This document shows, piece by piece, positions 56,019-64,000 of a stretch of DNA of 64,000 nt (position 1 is its first letter; every line of letters starts with the position of its first letter). The notes below the pieces were generated by a model. That model had not been told where the DNA came from. It did no database searches and saw nothing but the letters and a program-made list of their open reading frames with translations. The translations under genes were made by a program, and so were the position numbers. The stretch comes from Azospirillum humicireducens (GTDB taxonomy: Bacteria > Pseudomonadota > Alphaproteobacteria > Azospirillales > Azospirillaceae): NCBI RefSeq assembly GCF_001639105.2, contig NZ_CP015285.1, positions 2,348,501-2,412,500 on the forward strand. The letters are read 5' to 3'.

Positions 56019-56031
56019 AGCCACACAATGA

Positions 56032-56060
56032 AAAAGGCGCCCCCGAGGGGGCGCCTTTTC
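56032..56060. terminator. Terminator between small gene and sdhB (bidirectional)
   Basis: AAAAAGGCGCCCCC-GA-GGGGGCGCCTTTTC: a 12-bp GC stem with A- and T-tracts on each side. It can end the small gene and the sdhCDAB operon. Confidence 0.93.
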
Positions 56061-56083
56061 GTATCGCGAAACGCGGTCCGCGA

Positions 56084-56860
56084 TCAGCGGCGCGCGACCA
56101 TCAGCTTCTTGATCTCGGCGATGGCCTTGGCGGGGTTCAGACCCTTCGGGCACGCCTTGGTGCAGTTCATGATGGTGTGGCAGCGGTAGAGACGGAACGG
56201 ATCCTCGAGGTTGTCGAGGCGCTCGCCCGTCATCTCGTCGCGGCTGTCTGCGATCCAGCGATAGGCCTGGAGCAGGATCGACGGGCCGAGATACCGGTCG
56301 CCGTTCCACCAGTAGCTGGGGCACGAGGTCGAGCAGCAGAAGCACAGGATGCACTCGTAGAGGCCGTCCAGCTTGGCGCGGTCCTCCGGCGACTGCAGCC
56401 GCTCGCGGCTCGGGGCCGGGGACTGCGACTGCAGCCACGGCTTGATCGAGGCGAGCTGGGCATAGACGTGATTCAGGTCGGGGACCAGATCCTTCACCAC
56501 CGGCATGTGCGGCAGCGGATAGATCTTGACGTCGCCCGGCACGTCCTCGATCGCCTTCAGGCAGGCCAGCGTGTTCGTGCCGTCGATGTTCATCGCGCAC
56601 GACCCGCAGATGCCCTCGCGGCAGGAGCGCCGGAAGGTCAGCGTGCTGTCGACCTGGTTCTTGATGTAGATGATCGCGTCGAGGATCATCGGCCCGAACT
56701 TGTCGAGGTCGACCACATAGCTGTCGACGCGCGGGTTCTGGCCGTCGTCCGGGTTCCAGCGGTAGATCTTGAAGGTCTTGGCCCGCTTGGCGCCGTTCGC
56801 GACGTTGACGGTCTTGCCGACGCCGACCTTGGAGTTGGCTGGCAGGTTGAATTCAACCAT
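56084..56860 (-). CDS. sdhB: Succinate dehydrogenase iron-sulfur subunit
   Basis: 258 residues. Carries three Fe-S clusters linking FAD to the quinone site of Complex II. The [2Fe-2S] ligands lie in CREGICGSC with a later Cys (NTLAC); [4Fe-4S] in [12 protein letters not shown]; [3Fe-4S] in [17 protein letters not shown]. Last gene of sdhCDAB, 26 bp after sdhA. It ends before a strong terminator. Confidence 0.97.
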   Translation of the reverse strand: MVEFNLPANSKVGVGKTVNVANGAKRAKTFKIYRWNPDDGQNPRVDSYVVDLDKFGPMILDAIIYIKNQVDSTLTFRRSCREGICGSCAMNIDGTNTLACLKAIEDVPGDVKIYPLPHMPVVKDLVPDLNHVYAQLASIKPWLQSQSPAPSRERLQSPEDRAKLDGLYECILCFCCSTSCPSYWWNGDRYLGPSILLQAYRWIADSRDEMTGERLDNLEDPFRLYRCHTIMNCTKACPKGLNPAKAIAEIKKLMVARR

Positions 56861-56886
56861 GGCTGATTTCCTTTATCCGGCGGGCC

Positions 56887-58671
56887 TTAGTACACGCGGG
56901 CCTTGGGCGGGAAGACATCGACCTCATCGGTCAGCGTGTACATATGGACCGGGCGGTAATCGATCTTCGTCTCGCCATTGTCCGCGACCCAGATGACGGT
57001 GTGCTTCATCCAGCCTTCGTCGTCGCGGTTCGGATAGTCCTCGCGGGCATGGGCGCCGCGGCTTTCCGGACGGTTCTGGGCGGAGTGCAGGGTGGCGACT
57101 GCCTGGCCCAGCAGGTTGTCCAGTTCCAGCGCCTCGACCAGATCGGAGTTCCAGACCAGCGAACGGTCGGAAATGGCGATCTCGCCCTTCTTGGCATAGA
57201 CCGCGTCGATCTTCTTGACGCCTTCGTCAAGGACTTCGCCGGTGCGGAAGACGGCGCAGTTGTTCTGCATCGTCCGCTGCATCTCCAGCCGCAGGTCAGC
57301 CGACTTGATCGAGCCCTTGGCGTTGCGGATGCGGTCGAACCGCTCCAGCGCCTTGTCGCAAGCATCCGGCTTGACCGACGGAGCCTTGCCCGGCTGGACG
57401 ATCTCGGCGGCGCGGATGGCAGCCGCACGGCCGAACACCACCAGATCGAGCAGCGAGTTGGAGCCCAGGCGGTTGGCGCCATGGACCGACACGCAGGCCG
57501 CCTCGCCGATCGCCATCAGGCCCGGCACCACCTGGTCCGGGTTCGAAGCGGTCGGCGACAGCACCTCGCAGTGAACGTTGGTCGGGATGCCGCCCATGTT
57601 GTAGTGGACGGTCGGCAGAACCGGGATCGGCTCCTTCGTGACGTCCACGCCGGCGAAGATCTTGGCCGTCTCGGCGATGCCGGGCAGGCGCTGGTGGATG
57701 ATCTCCGGCGGCAGATGCTCCAGGTGCAGGTGGATGTGGTCCTTGTGCTCACCCACGCCGCGGCCTTCGCGGATCTCGATGGTCATCGAGCGGGACACGA
57801 CGTCGCGCGACGCCAGATCCTTGGCCGACGGGGCATAGCGCTCCATGAAGCGCTCGCCGTTGGAGTTGGTCAGGTAGCCGCCCTCGCCGCGCACGCCCTC
57901 GGTGATGAGGCAGCCGGAGCCATAGATGCCGGTCGGGTGGAACTGCACGAACTCCATGTCCTGCAGCGGCAGGCCGGCGCGCAGGATCATGCCGCCGCCG
58001 TCGCCGGTGCAGGTGTGGGCCGAGGTCGCCGAGAAGTAGGCGCGGCCGTAGCCGCCGGTCGCCAGCACCACCAGCTGGCCGCGGAAGCGGTGCAGCGTGC
58101 CGTCGTCCAGGTTCCAGGCCAAGACACCCTTGCAGACGCCGTCCTCCATGATGAGGTCGAGCGCGAAGTACTCGACGAAGAACTCCGCCTCATGCTTCAG
58201 CGACTGCTGGTAGAGGGTGTGCAGGATGGCGTGGCCGGTGCGGTCGGCGGCGGCGCAGGTCCGGTAGGCCTGGGTCTTGCCGTACTGCGCGGTCATGCCG
58301 CCGAAGGCGCGCTGATAGATCTTGCCTTCCGGCGTGCGCGAGAAGGGCACGCCATAGTGCTCCAGCTCGATGATCGCCGGGATGGCCTCGCGGCACATGT
58401 ACTCGATGGCGTCCTGGTCGCCCAGCCAGTCCGACCCCTTGACGGTGTCGTACATGTGGTAGCGCCAGTCGTCCTCGCCCATGTTGCCGAGAGCGGCCGA
58501 GATGCCGCCCTGCGCCGCCACGGTGTGGGAGCGGGTCGGGAACACCTTGGTGATGCAGGCGGTCTTCAGGCCCTTTTCGGCCATGCCGAAGGTGGCGCGC
58601 AGACCGGCGCCGCCGGCGCCGACGACGACGACGTCATAGGTGTGGTCGATGATGTTGTAGGCGGTCGCCAT
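56887..58671 (-). CDS. sdhA: Succinate dehydrogenase flavoprotein subunit
   Basis: 594 residues. Oxidises succinate to fumarate at covalent FAD on the inner face of the membrane. The FAD Rossmann motif is [15 protein letters not shown]; His in [15 protein letters not shown] is the flavinylation site. The active-site region includes [13 protein letters not shown] and the substrate Arg in the Hx[16 protein letters not shown] area. Start at ATG 58671 ([13 protein letters not shown]) matches the family; the frame is open upstream. The gene sits between sdhD (5-bp gap) and sdhB. Confidence 0.97.
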   Translation of the reverse strand: MATAYNIIDHTYDVVVVGAGGAGLRATFGMAEKGLKTACITKVFPTRSHTVAAQGGISAALGNMGEDDWRYHMYDTVKGSDWLGDQDAIEYMCREAIPAIIELEHYGVPFSRTPEGKIYQRAFGGMTAQYGKTQAYRTCAAADRTGHAILHTLYQQSLKHEAEFFVEYFALDLIMEDGVCKGVLAWNLDDGTLHRFRGQLVVLATGGYGRAYFSATSAHTCTGDGGGMILRAGLPLQDMEFVQFHPTGIYGSGCLITEGVRGEGGYLTNSNGERFMERYAPSAKDLASRDVVSRSMTIEIREGRGVGEHKDHIHLHLEHLPPEIIHQRLPGIAETAKIFAGVDVTKEPIPVLPTVHYNMGGIPTNVHCEVLSPTASNPDQVVPGLMAIGEAACVSVHGANRLGSNSLLDLVVFGRAAAIRAAEIVQPGKAPSVKPDACDKALERFDRIRNAKGSIKSADLRLEMQRTMQNNCAVFRTGEVLDEGVKKIDAVYAKKGEIAISDRSLVWNSDLVEALELDNLLGQAVATLHSAQNRPESRGAHAREDYPNRDDEGWMKHTVIWVADNGETKIDYRPVHMYTLTDEVDVFPPKARVY

Positions 58672-58676
58672 GGTCG

Positions 58677-59072
58677 TCAGGCTCCGATGAAGATCTTCAC
58701 GACGGCCAGCACGCAGGCGGCCGCCAGGGCGAAGGACAGGAACTTGACGCCGATGATCAGCGCCATCTTCTGCCATTCGGCGTGCACGTAGTCCTCGATC
58801 ACCACCTGGAGCCCGGACTGGGCATGGTGGAAGGTGACCACGGCGGTGAGGATCATCATCACGGCCGAGAAGGGCGACTTCATCCAGGCGACGAAGGCGG
58901 CGTGATCGGCACCGAGATGGCGGATGACGCCGAAGACGAACCAGACGGTCAGCGGGACGAGCGCGATCGCGGTCAGCCGCTGCGACCACCAGTGTTCGGT
59001 GCCATGCTTGGCGGAACCCAGACCGCGCGCGACCTGAAGCGGCGAACGGAGGGTCTTGCTATTGGACGCCAT
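58677..59072 (-). CDS. sdhD: Succinate dehydrogenase membrane anchor subunit
   Basis: 131 residues with three membrane helices. It anchors SdhAB and with SdhC builds the haem b and quinone site. [20 protein letters not shown] at TM1 and [20 protein letters not shown] at TM2 show the family His and the Asp-Tyr of the quinone site. Second gene of sdhCDAB. Confidence 0.93.
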   Translation of the reverse strand: MASNSKTLRSPLQVARGLGSAKHGTEHWWSQRLTAIALVPLTVWFVFGVIRHLGADHAAFVAWMKSPFSAVMMILTAVVTFHHAQSGLQVVIEDYVHAEWQKMALIIGVKFLSFALAAACVLAVVKIFIGA

Positions 59073-59084
59073 GTCTTATTCTCC

Positions 59085-59474
59085 TCACCACACGGCCAGG
59101 CCGACGATCCAGGTCAGCACGGTCAGCACTGCCGTCGCGCCGAGGACGACCTTGTTGTTGCGGTCGGCATCGGTCAACTCGAACGACTTGCCGGCGTCCC
59201 AGACCAGATGGCGGATGCCGTTGCACAGGTGGTAGTACAGCGCCGCCGACCAGCCGAACATCAGGAGCAGGCCGAAGAAGGAGCCGACGAAGCCCTGTGC
59301 GCGCGCGAACGCCTCCGGCCCGGCGGCGGCGGCGACCAGCCACCAGACCAGCAGAAGCGTGCCCACAGCCAGCCCCACGCCCGTGATGCGGTGCGTGATG
59401 GACATGACTGCGGTCAACGGGAGTTTGTAAACTTGAAGGTGCGGGGAGAGCGGCCGACCGCTGCCGTTTGCCAT
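59085..59474 (-). CDS. sdhC: Succinate dehydrogenase cytochrome b556 subunit
   Basis: 129 residues with three membrane helices. RPLSPHLQVYKLPLTAVMSI and SITHRITGVGLA contain the Ser and Arg of the ubiquinone site; YYHLCNGIRHLVWDAG provides the haem-b His. First gene of the sdhCDAB operon. Start at ATG 59474 after AGAGGA; an open frame to 59513 is discounted. Confidence 0.94.
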   Translation of the reverse strand: MANGSGRPLSPHLQVYKLPLTAVMSITHRITGVGLAVGTLLLVWWLVAAAAGPEAFARAQGFVGSFFGLLLMFGWSAALYYHLCNGIRHLVWDAGKSFELTDADRNNKVVLGATAVLTVLTWIVGLAVW

Positions 59475-59749
59475 TGCGTCGTCCTCTGTTCGCGGCCGGG
59501 CGCGGCGCAACATGACGATTGCCGCGGCGGCTGGGTGGTGCGTGCCCTTTTTGGACGGCTGTCCGTCCTATTGGTTGGCGCAATGAATTACGCTCACGCA
59601 GCATCCGAGTCAACGGCGGGGGGTGGCCGAAAGTGCTGGTGTGACGATTTTGGCGCAGCGCGGGAAGTGGCTGAAAAGAAACGGCCTTCCGGTCCTGTGG
59701 TAATACCAGCGGAAGCGGCCAGTCGGAGGCTGTCGCGCTTGGGGTCCCG

Positions 59750-60013
59750 CTACTTGTCGAAGCGGCGCACGTTCTCGACCATCATCGAGTACATTTGCGT
59801 AATCAGTTCAGTCGGACGCAGACGCCCGAACGGAATGTTGTCCTTGGCCCATTCGACCAGTCCGGGCGGCGGCTTCAGCGGCGCCACCTCGTACCCCGCC
59901 TTCTTCAGCGCGGCGGTCACCGCCTTCGCCTGCTTGGCATAATCCTCGTTGAAGAAGGACTTGTCGGCGTCCTTGATCGCCTTGGCGATGATGTCCTCGA
60001 TGGGGGCGGGCAT
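59750..60013 (-). CDS. Small conserved-looking hypothetical protein
   Basis: 87 residues, no family recognised. The sequence looks well constrained: PIEDIIAKAIKDADKSFFNEDYA, VTAALKKAGYEVAPLKPPPGLV, PFGRLRPTELITQMYSMMVENV. Soluble and helical, without signal peptide. Start set at ATG 60013, after which the composition changes; the upstream part (SPPPPTRPG) is unlikely. Lies between sdhC and the methyltransferase gene, all on one strand. Confidence 0.65.
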   Translation of the reverse strand: MPAPIEDIIAKAIKDADKSFFNEDYAKQAKAVTAALKKAGYEVAPLKPPPGLVEWAKDNIPFGRLRPTELITQMYSMMVENVRRFDK

Positions 60014-60112
60014 GCCGATGCTGGAACCGGGTCTGGTTGGCGGGGGTGGCGACACCCTGTCACAGACGGCGGGGATGGCGCAATCCGGTCGCCGCCTTCT
60101 GCGGCCCGCCGG

Positions 60113-61000
60113 TCAGACCGGCAGGTCGCCCGCCTGCATCCGGGCGAGAATGTCCTGATGGTCGCGCAGGGCATGACGGAAGGGAGAGCGCATGTGGTCC
60201 GACATCCGCTCCATCGCCTTGGCATGCAGCCGCTCCGGATCCCCCAACAAGGCGGCCAGCGCATGGATTTCCGCCATTCCATAGGCGCAGCGCCGCGGTT
60301 TGGAGCGCAGCAGAAAATGCATCGATCCGGCGGTGATCAGCCCGCGCCCGTGCCGGCGCGCGATCGTTTCCAACCCTTTGCGGCTGTAGAAGAAGACATG
60401 CTGGCCGTTGTTCTCGCCGAAGTAATACCAGCTGCGGTCCTGTCCGCTGTATAGCTCGGTCGTTACGATCAGGATGTCAGGATCGAACCGGAACAACGCC
60501 TCGATGTCGCGCGCCGGATCGGGCAGATGCTCCAGCACCTCGAATGCGGTGACCACGTCCGCCCGCTCCACGCCGGCCTGTTCGGCGGAATGGAAGGGCA
60601 CATAGAAGTTCGGCGTATAGGGCTCGTGCAGGAAGACGTTCCAACCGCGGTCCCGCATGATCCTTGCAAACAGGCCGTTGCCGCCGGCCCAGTCGAGACA
60701 GACGGCATCCGCGCCGACCCCGAGCATCGACAGGATCAGGTCCACCCGCATCGACAGATCGAAGCTGCGGGCGACGATGCCGACATCGGTGAGAGGACGA
60801 GGATCGGCATAGGCGTCGGCCAGCCAGTACGGCTTTTCCGTCTGCATCGATCCGCAGCCCATGCATTCGAAGAAGCCGGCCCGGTGACGCCCCATCAGCA
60901 GCAATTCGAACCTGGGAACGCTGTCGGCACCGCACAGGCGGCAGGGCACCGGTACCGGATCGCCTTGTCCGATCCCCATTGCGCTGCCTTCCGCGGCCAT
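60113..61000 (-). CDS. Class I SAM-dependent methyltransferase with N-terminal zinc ribbon
   Basis: 295 residues. Two Cys pairs, CRLCG and CMGCG, near residues 20-50 form a zinc site like that of C-methyltransferases of sugars and O-antigen precursors. The SAM site is CLDWAGGNGLFARIM, followed by DVVTAFEVLEHLPDP. The substrate is unknown; an aminoglycan or sugar is possible by family. ATG 61000 and ATG 60979 both have purine-rich upstream sequences (AAAGGA, GGAAGG), so the N-terminus is uncertain by seven residues. It is followed by no sugar biosynthesis gene. Confidence 0.85.
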   Translation of the reverse strand: MAAEGSAMGIGQGDPVPVPCRLCGADSVPRFELLLMGRHRAGFFECMGCGSMQTEKPYWLADAYADPRPLTDVGIVARSFDLSMRVDLILSMLGVGADAVCLDWAGGNGLFARIMRDRGWNVFLHEPYTPNFYVPFHSAEQAGVERADVVTAFEVLEHLPDPARDIEALFRFDPDILIVTTELYSGQDRSWYYFGENNGQHVFFYSRKGLETIARRHGRGLITAGSMHFLLRSKPRRCAYGMAEIHALAALLGDPERLHAKAMERMSDHMRSPFRHALRDHQDILARMQAGDLPV

Positions 61001-61037
61001 GTCGAAGCGTCCTTTCGCAATGCCCTGCAATCGGCCC

Positions 61038-62207
61038 TCACGACGCCAGCGCCGCGTCCTTCTCCGCAATGACGGCGGCGATGGCGGCGCGCTCGGCGGC
61101 GGTCATGCGCAGGCTGGCGCTCTTCAGCTGGCCGCAGGCGGCCATGATGTCCTCGCCGCGCGGGGTGCGGACCGGGCTGGCATAGCCGGCATTGTTGACG
61201 ATGTCGCCGAACACCTGGATCGCCCGTGCGGTCGACCGCTCATAGGGGGCGCCCGGCCATTCGTTGAAGGGGATCAGGTTGATCTTGGCCGGGATGCCTT
61301 CCAGCAGCTTCACCAGCGCCCGCGCATCGGCCGGCGTGTCGTTGATCCCCTTCAGCATCACATATTCGAAGGTGATGCGGCGGGCGTTGGACAGGCCGGG
61401 ATAATTGCGGCAGGCCTCCATCAAATCCCGCAGCGGATATTTGCGGTTGATGGGCATGATGAGGTTGCGCAGTTCGTCGGTCACCGCATGCAGGCTGACC
61501 GCGAGGTTGACGTTCAGCTCCTGGCCGCAGCGCTCCATCATCGGCACGACGCCGGAGGTCGACAAGGTGATGCGCCGCTTGGAGATCGAGATGCCGTCGC
61601 CGTCCATCACGATCTTCAGCGCCTTGGCGACGTTGTCGTAATTGAACAGCGGCTCGCCCATGCCCATCATGACGATGTTGGACAGCATGCGCCCGTCGGG
61701 CGGCGCCGGCCATTCGCCCAGCATGTCGCGCGCCAGCATCACCTGCGCGACGATCTCCGCCGAATCCAGGTTGCGAACCAGGCGCTGCGTGCCCGTATGG
61801 CAGAAGCGGCAGGTCAGCGTGCAGCCCACCTGCGAGGAGACGCAGAGCGTGCCGCGATCCTCCTCCGGAATATGGACGCTCTCCACCTCCTGGCCGTCGG
61901 GCATGCGCAGCAGCCACTTGCGGGTGCCGTCCGCCGACTTCAGGTCCTTCACCACCGTCGGCCGCGCCACGATATAGGCGTCGGCCAGCTTTTCCCGCAC
62001 CGGCTTGGCCAGCGTGGTCATCTCGGCGAAATCGGTGGAACCGCGGTGATAGATCCAGTGCCAGAGCTGGCGTGCCCGGAATTTTTCCAGGCCGACGGCC
62101 AGCATCTCGGCTTCCAGCTCTTCGCGGGACAGGCCGACAAGGTTCTTGCGTCCGTCGGCATCGGTCGCCGGCAGAACGAAGGCGGAGGCATGATTGGAGG
62201 CGCTCAT
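61038..62207 (-). CDS. rlmN: 23S rRNA (adenine2503-C2)/tRNA methyltransferase RlmN
   Basis: 389 residues. A radical SAM enzyme that makes m2A at A2503 of 23S rRNA and at A37 of some tRNAs. The [4Fe-4S] motif is [24 protein letters not shown] and [20 protein letters not shown] are RlmN segments; ACGQLKSAS near the C-terminus contains the methyl-carrying Cys, and a further catalytic Cys is in NKYPLRDL-flanking loops. Start at ATG 62207 is preferred over ATG 62228. Confidence 0.95.
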   Translation of the reverse strand: MSASNHASAFVLPATDADGRKNLVGLSREELEAEMLAVGLEKFRARQLWHWIYHRGSTDFAEMTTLAKPVREKLADAYIVARPTVVKDLKSADGTRKWLLRMPDGQEVESVHIPEEDRGTLCVSSQVGCTLTCRFCHTGTQRLVRNLDSAEIVAQVMLARDMLGEWPAPPDGRMLSNIVMMGMGEPLFNYDNVAKALKIVMDGDGISISKRRITLSTSGVVPMMERCGQELNVNLAVSLHAVTDELRNLIMPINRKYPLRDLMEACRNYPGLSNARRITFEYVMLKGINDTPADARALVKLLEGIPAKINLIPFNEWPGAPYERSTARAIQVFGDIVNNAGYASPVRTPRGEDIMAACGQLKSASLRMTAAERAAIAAVIAEKDAALAS

Positions 62208-62284
62208 GGCCCCATTACATAGGGCCATGAGCGTGCGGAGTCAAAAGACTCGAAGGAAAAAACCCGAGTAAACTGCTGCGGCGA

Positions 62285-62836
62285 TCAGCGCTTCACGCCG
62301 CAGGCCTCGTTGATGGCGTCATAGGCCTGCCCGACGCCGGCCAGGCTGTAGGTGTCGGTGGTCCTGGTGCCGCGGCCGGACACGCCCTTCACCACCATCT
62401 GCTTGCCGTTGCGCAGCGCCGCCGTCACCGCGCGGTCGCCCTCGGCATCGCGGGCCCAGGCGGTCTCACCGTCGGTGAACAGCTTGAACTCCTTGCCGTC
62501 GACCGACACCTCGGCTTCGCTGCCCTTCTTGAACGGATAACCGACGATGATGCTGACGACGTCCAGGGTCTTTTCAGACGGGCGATGGGTCACCAGCGCG
62601 TAGATGTCGCCGCGCTTGGCCTTCGGCTCCGTCTTCTTGGGCTGGCTGGAGATGTAGCAGACCTTCTGCCCCTTCTCCTCGAACGCGAAGGCGTTCCAAT
62701 CCTTGAAGGTGCCGAGATGGCGCGGGTCGGCTGCGGCGGCCGGCGCGGCAGTCAGGGCGGCGGCGAAGAGGGCGGAGAGGACAGAACCGGCAAGGGCGGC
62801 CCCGGCAAGTCGGCGGACGGCGTTGGGAAGCAACAT
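62285..62836 (-). CDS. Invasion-associated locus B (IalB) family protein
   Basis: 183 residues. Signal peptide (LAGAALAGSVLSALFAAALTAAPAAAA) predicts periplasmic export. The mature part is a beta-sandwich of the IalB family: FKDWNAFAFEEKGQKVCYI, IYALVTHRPSEKTLDVVSIIVGY, FTDGETAWARDAEG, and a C-terminal NEACGVKR whose Cys may pair with Cys in KVCYI. Function is unknown outside Bartonella, where ialB aids erythrocyte entry. ATG 62836 gives the normal N-terminus; no clear ribosome site. It is next to rlmN on the same strand, an arrangement common in Rhodospirillales. Confidence 0.85.
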   Translation of the reverse strand: MLLPNAVRRLAGAALAGSVLSALFAAALTAAPAAAADPRHLGTFKDWNAFAFEEKGQKVCYISSQPKKTEPKAKRGDIYALVTHRPSEKTLDVVSIIVGYPFKKGSEAEVSVDGKEFKLFTDGETAWARDAEGDRAVTAALRNGKQMVVKGVSGRGTRTTDTYSLAGVGQAYDAINEACGVKR

Positions 62837-63068
62837 CGGTCTTGCGTCTGCTCGTTGTTGGTCCGTGGGGTGCGGGCGGACACTACCCCAAACGGACAGA
62901 CCATTCCAAGACCGGCGGGCACGGCCGGGACCGTTTCTCACAGCCCGCTCTGCACGCCGCGTGACATTTCCACAGGCCTGAGGACAATGGGGAGTCATGA
63001 AATTGCCGCTGGCGTAGCCTTGGCTTCACGCTATATCTGCGCCCGGCATGAACGCGACGGGGACTTGC

Positions 63069-63443
63069 ATGGCCAAGCTGCTGGTGGTGGAAGACGATCC
63101 GGTCACGCGCAACCTGATCCGCGCGATCCTGACCCGCGAGGGTCATGACCTGACCCTGTGCGCCAGCGCCCCGGAAGCCATCGGCATCCTGTATGTGGAG
63201 AAGTTCGACCTCGTCCTGACCGACATCATCATGCCCGACCATGACGGGTTCGAGGTGATCAAGGCCGCACGCACCCTGCGGCCGGAAATGCCGGTCGTCA
63301 TCCTGTCGGCCATCGAGGACAAGGTTCCGTCAGAATTGACCGCCGCCGCCTTCGCCAGGCTGGGCGTGACGCGCGTCATCTCCAAGCCGGTCAATCCGAC
63401 CCTCCTCGCGTCCGAGGTGGTGGCCGCCATCGTTGCGGATTGA
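63069..63443 (+). CDS. Single-domain response regulator (CheY-like)
   Basis: 124 residues, a lone receiver domain. The acidic pair is in VEDD (residues 8-10), the phospho-acceptor Asp in DLVLTDIIMPDHDGFE, the Ser in VVILSAIED and the Lys in ISKPV. No output domain, so it acts by protein contact like CheY or Spo0F. Start at ATG 63069 (MAKLLVVEDD); the frame is open from 63048. Possible partners are the two orphan histidine kinases in this window, but there is no direct link. Confidence 0.92.
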   Translation: MAKLLVVEDDPVTRNLIRAILTREGHDLTLCASAPEAIGILYVEKFDLVLTDIIMPDHDGFEVIKAARTLRPEMPVVILSAIEDKVPSELTAAAFARLGVTRVISKPVNPTLLASEVVAAIVAD

Positions 63444-63626
63444 GGGTGCGGACCGGCCTCTGCCGCCGGCGTTTCCGACTGGACGGCACGGTCCGGCGCC
63501 GCGGGCCCGCTACATCGTCGCAGGCGCGGATATCGGTGGCCGCCCCTTCGTCATCGGTTGAATGAATTCCCGCATAGGATTACTTTGGCGGACGCGCAGC
63601 ACCCACGCGCAACCGCTGAGAATGCC

Positions 63627-64000
63627 ATGCTCCACGACGATGCACGGCCGGAGATGGCCGGTCCGGTCGCCAAACCGCCCTTCAAGGTTCTGGTCGTCGA
63701 TCCCGACCCGTCGCTGCTGGCGACATCGCGGGCAGCGCTGGACGGACTGTCCATCGAAGGCGCGGGCGTCGCGCTTGTGGGTGCCGCCTCCGCCGCCGAG
63801 GCACGCAACGCGCTGCAGCAACATCCGGATACAGCCCTGATCCTGTTGGAGATCGCGCTGGAAAGCGAGCGGGCCGGGCTGGATCTGGTCACCCATCTGC
63901 GCCGCGAGCTCGGCAACCAGCGCACCCGCATCCTGGTCTGTGCCGGCAATCCAGAGCTGGCGGCGGAGGACGAGGCGATCGCGGCCAACGATGTCGGCGA
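63627..64000 (+). CDS. Degenerate receiver-domain protein, cut by window end
   Basis: The first 124 residues are seen; the gene runs off the window. It resembles the receiver of DUF3369-type response regulators with GGDEF/EAL or HD-GYP output: KVLVVDPDPSLLATSRAALD, then ALILLEIALESERAGLDLVTHL. Where such receivers have LLD, this has LLE (Glu75), and the site that is usually Thr/Ser reads VCAGNPE. The acidic pair is DPD. It is probably not phosphorylated and may mimic the active state. The output domain lies beyond the window. Confidence 0.75.
   Translation, partial: MLHDDARPEMAGPVAKPPFKVLVVDPDPSLLATSRAALDGLSIEGAGVALVGAASAAEARNALQQHPDTALILLEIALESERAGLDLVTHLRRELGNQRTRILVCAGNPELAAEDEAIAANDVG

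Overview
The window is about 68% GC and tightly packed with genes that are nearly all chromosomal housekeeping or signalling functions. Gene content and order point to an alphaproteobacterium of the Rhodospirillales, most likely Azospirillum or a close relative: rsmB followed by a heparinase II/III gene, ihfB-lapA, sdhCDAB, a CheZ chemotaxis phosphatase, HWE/HisKA_2 histidine kinases, cytochrome c' and an IalB-type protein. This is inference; there is no rRNA gene in the window to confirm it.

Layout. 0.2-3.7 kb (- strand): heparinase II/III protein, rsmB, tRNA-Gly(GCC). 3.8-9.97 kb: crotonase, Asp/Glu racemase homologue, DHA2-type MFS pump, LysR regulator, a well-folded small-RNA candidate, two small genes around a CRP-type palindrome, TrhA/hemolysin III. 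10-18.2 kb: LprI-like secreted protein, MarR regulator, 2-hydroxyacid dehydrogenase, SH3 protein, an unusual HdeD-like/papain-like fusion coupled to an MFS gene, argG. 18.5-24.7 kb: cytosolic PAS chemoreceptor, SDR, YkvA, EamA exporter, membrane histidine kinase. 24.9-32.9 kb: ornithine cyclodeaminase homologue, lapA, ihfB, pentapeptide protein, cheZ, DegP-like protease, small proteins. 32.9-38.9 kb: mtnA, second histidine kinase, dps, HAMP chemoreceptor and a secreted Cache protein. 39.5-43.3 kb: EF-G paralogue, molbindin, frameshifted aspartate aminotransferase. 43.7-49.7 kb: cytochrome c', di-heme peroxidase, cytochrome b561, DUF4170, metallophosphoesterase, frameshifted GGDEF-EAL protein. 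50-54.2 kb: a compact phage-type morphogenesis cassette facing a LexA/CI-like repressor. 54.7-64 kb: ilvE, sdhCDAB, methyltransferase, rlmN, IalB-like protein, a CheY-like receiver and the start of a degenerate receiver protein.

Themes. Signal transduction is dense: two chemoreceptors, CheZ, two orphan histidine kinases, a GGDEF-EAL protein and two receivers. The cytochrome c'/peroxidase/b561 group forms a small periplasmic electron-transfer and peroxide-defence set, and sdhCDAB supplies Complex II. The most unusual points are the two FliM-like CheY-docking motifs on CheZ separated by a polyproline linker, the HdeD-like/permuted papain-like fusion, the isolated portal-Bbp19-scaffold cassette with an operator-like repeat touching the repressor start codon, the four-hairpin sRNA candidate, the CRP-type site, and a receiver with Glu in place of the phosphorylated Asp. 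Two conserved genes carry frameshifts, which may be true mutations or assembly errors.
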